From: Anaeromyxobacter dehalogenans 2CP-C
GTDB lineage: Bacteria > Myxococcota > Myxococcia > Myxococcales > Anaeromyxobacteraceae
Length of the DNA: 64,000 nt
Direction of reading: 5' to 3'
Assembly: GCF_000013385.1 (NCBI RefSeq)
Contig: NC_007760.1
Location: forward strand, 248,001 to 312,000
The position numbers and the translations under genes were made by a program. This document shows, piece by piece, positions 63,428-64,000 of this stretch (positions are counted from its first letter, which is position 1; every line of letters starts with the position of its first letter). A model generated the notes under the pieces. It searched no databases, was not told where the DNA came from, and saw only the letters and a list, made by a program, of their open reading frames with translations.

Positions 63428-63847
63428 CTACTTCTCCTTGTCCTTGATCTGGGACGCGGCGAGGGAGACGCCCATGAGGTGGGTCTTCGAGATCTCGAAG
63501 ATCATCTCGCGGATCGTCTTGTAGGTCACGTCGCGATCGCCCTTCACCAGCACCGGCGCGCCGGGCTGCATCTGCATCGCGATGGTGAGCATCTGGGAGA
63601 GGTCCGCCTTCTGGACCTCCTCCTTGTCGATCCAGATCTTCCCGTCCTTCGTCACCGACACGAGGATCGGGTCACCGCCCTGCTTCAGCGCCGAGACGTG
63701 CTTCGCGTCCGGGAGGACGACGGGCTTGCCGCGCTGGAGCATCGGGGTGATGACCATGAAGATGATGAGGAGCACCAGCACGACGTCGACGAGCGGCGTC
63801 ACGTTGATCTCGCTCTTCACCCCCTTGCCGCCAACGTCCATGGACAT
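63428..63847 (-). CDS. exbD: ExbD/TolR-type biopolymer transport protein, first copy
   Basis: A 139-residue paralogue of the following gene. SEINVTPLVDVVLVLLIIFMVITPML contains the membrane helix and essential Asp; the periplasmic region (PILVSVTKDGKIWIDKEEVQKADLSQMLTIAMQ, APVLVKGDRDVTYKTIREMIFEISKTHLMGVSLAAS) is typical of ExbD. It stands between the ExbB-type gene upstream and the second exbD, the order exbB-exbD-exbD seen in myxobacteria and others with dual ExbD subunits. It provides one of the two periplasmic arms of the complex. Confidence 0.94.
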   Translation of the reverse strand: MSMDVGGKGVKSEINVTPLVDVVLVLLIIFMVITPMLQRGKPVVLPDAKHVSALKQGGDPILVSVTKDGKIWIDKEEVQKADLSQMLTIAMQMQPGAPVLVKGDRDVTYKTIREMIFEISKTHLMGVSLAASQIKDKEK

Positions 63848-63882
63848 CGGTCAGGTCTCCTTCGCGGGCCTCGGGGGGAGCG

Positions 63883-64000
63883 CTACTTCGCCTCGCCGCG
63901 GCCTTCCTTCATGAAGAAGTCCATCAGCTCGGTGGCCGAGTCGGTGATGTCCACCTGCATGTCCTCGACGCGGTTGGTGAGGTAGTTGAACATCATCACC
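63883..64000 (-). CDS. MotA/TolQ/ExbB proton channel, C-terminal fragment
   Basis: The last 38 residues of a gene that continues past the window end. The sequence VMMFNYLTNRVEDMQVDITDSATELMDFFMKEG matches the cytoplasmic C-terminal helix of TolQ/ExbB. It precedes the two exbD genes on the same strand, 35 bases from the first, which is the classical order. ExbB forms the pentameric proton channel around the ExbD helices. Confidence 0.85.
   Translation of the reverse strand, partial: VMMFNYLTNRVEDMQVDITDSATELMDFFMKEGRGEAK

Overview
The window is a very GC-rich (by eye about 74%), densely coding bacterial chromosome segment without rRNA, tRNA, CRISPR or prophage genes that I could recognise. 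The gene repertoire points to a delta-proteobacterium of the Myxococcota, most likely an Anaeromyxobacter-type organism. Clues are a FrzS/AglZ-type pseudo-receiver with a long coiled coil, DUF4388/DnaJ and MshEN/HEAT fusions, RluA, HemW and RsmE enzymes with extreme G/C third positions, many GTG starts and ATGA/GTGA overlaps. The genus is an inference, not something the sequence proves.

Layout. 1-7 kb: the 3' end of a pyruvate:ferredoxin oxidoreductase, a bacteriohemerythrin, a Y1 (REP-associated type) transposase, a nucleotide-sugar epimerase, a WecG/TagA glycosyltransferase, a secreted barrel-like protein and a secreted endonuclease/phosphatase-fold lipoprotein. 6.8-12.5 kb: an RND efflux pair, a DsrE-like exported protein, and a divergent TetR regulator with a clear operator. 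12.6-20.5 kb: an FAD oxidoreductase, an ECF sigma/anti-sigma pair, a glycosyltransferase overlapping rlmH, and a subtilisin-like lipoprotein. 20.5-30.5 kb: gpmI, comF and two giant tandem TPR/DUF3857 proteins. 30.8-36.6 kb: a DUF4230 protein, a TfoX-domain protein, hemW, a secreted unknown and an OPT transporter. 37-45 kb: the FrzS-like protein, prmA-rsmE, a zinc-ribbon RDD protein and an MshEN/HEAT protein. 45-60 kb: propionyl-CoA carboxylation and methylmalonyl-CoA mutase genes interspersed with a cold-shock gene, a flavin-dependent monooxygenase, another glycosyltransferase, plsC, a DUF2267 protein and a histidine kinase. 60-64 kb: a metallopeptidase-like protein, an orphan fumarase-type beta subunit, a RluA pseudouridine synthase and the distal end of an ExbB-ExbD-ExbD operon.

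How genes work together. The carboxyltransferase (45218), biotin carboxylase (53954), biotin carrier (55483) and B12-dependent mutase large subunit (56068) make a route propionyl-CoA to methylmalonyl-CoA to succinyl-CoA; the last two steps sit in a tight plus-strand run that also carries a DnaJ-type and an RNA-binding protein. The ECF sigma and its zinc-finger anti-sigma are translationally coupled. TetR and DsrE are divergent, with a 16-bp perfect palindrome placed inside the predicted DsrE promoter.

The most unusual non-coding signal is a 17-bp element (consensus CCCGACCCAGAGTCGTT) found at least six times as near-exact copies in the first 12.7 kb, almost always between genes, in both orientations, around a solitary Y1 transposase. 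One cluster has become the C-terminal coding tail of a glycosyltransferase. A second, unrelated mosaic of inverted repeats fills 46778-47093. The strongest protein oddities are a tandem DUF3857/transglutaminase pair in which only the first keeps the Cys-His-Asp triad, a hemerythrin with Gln at one iron-ligand position, and the pseudo-receiver with Ala at the phosphorylation site.
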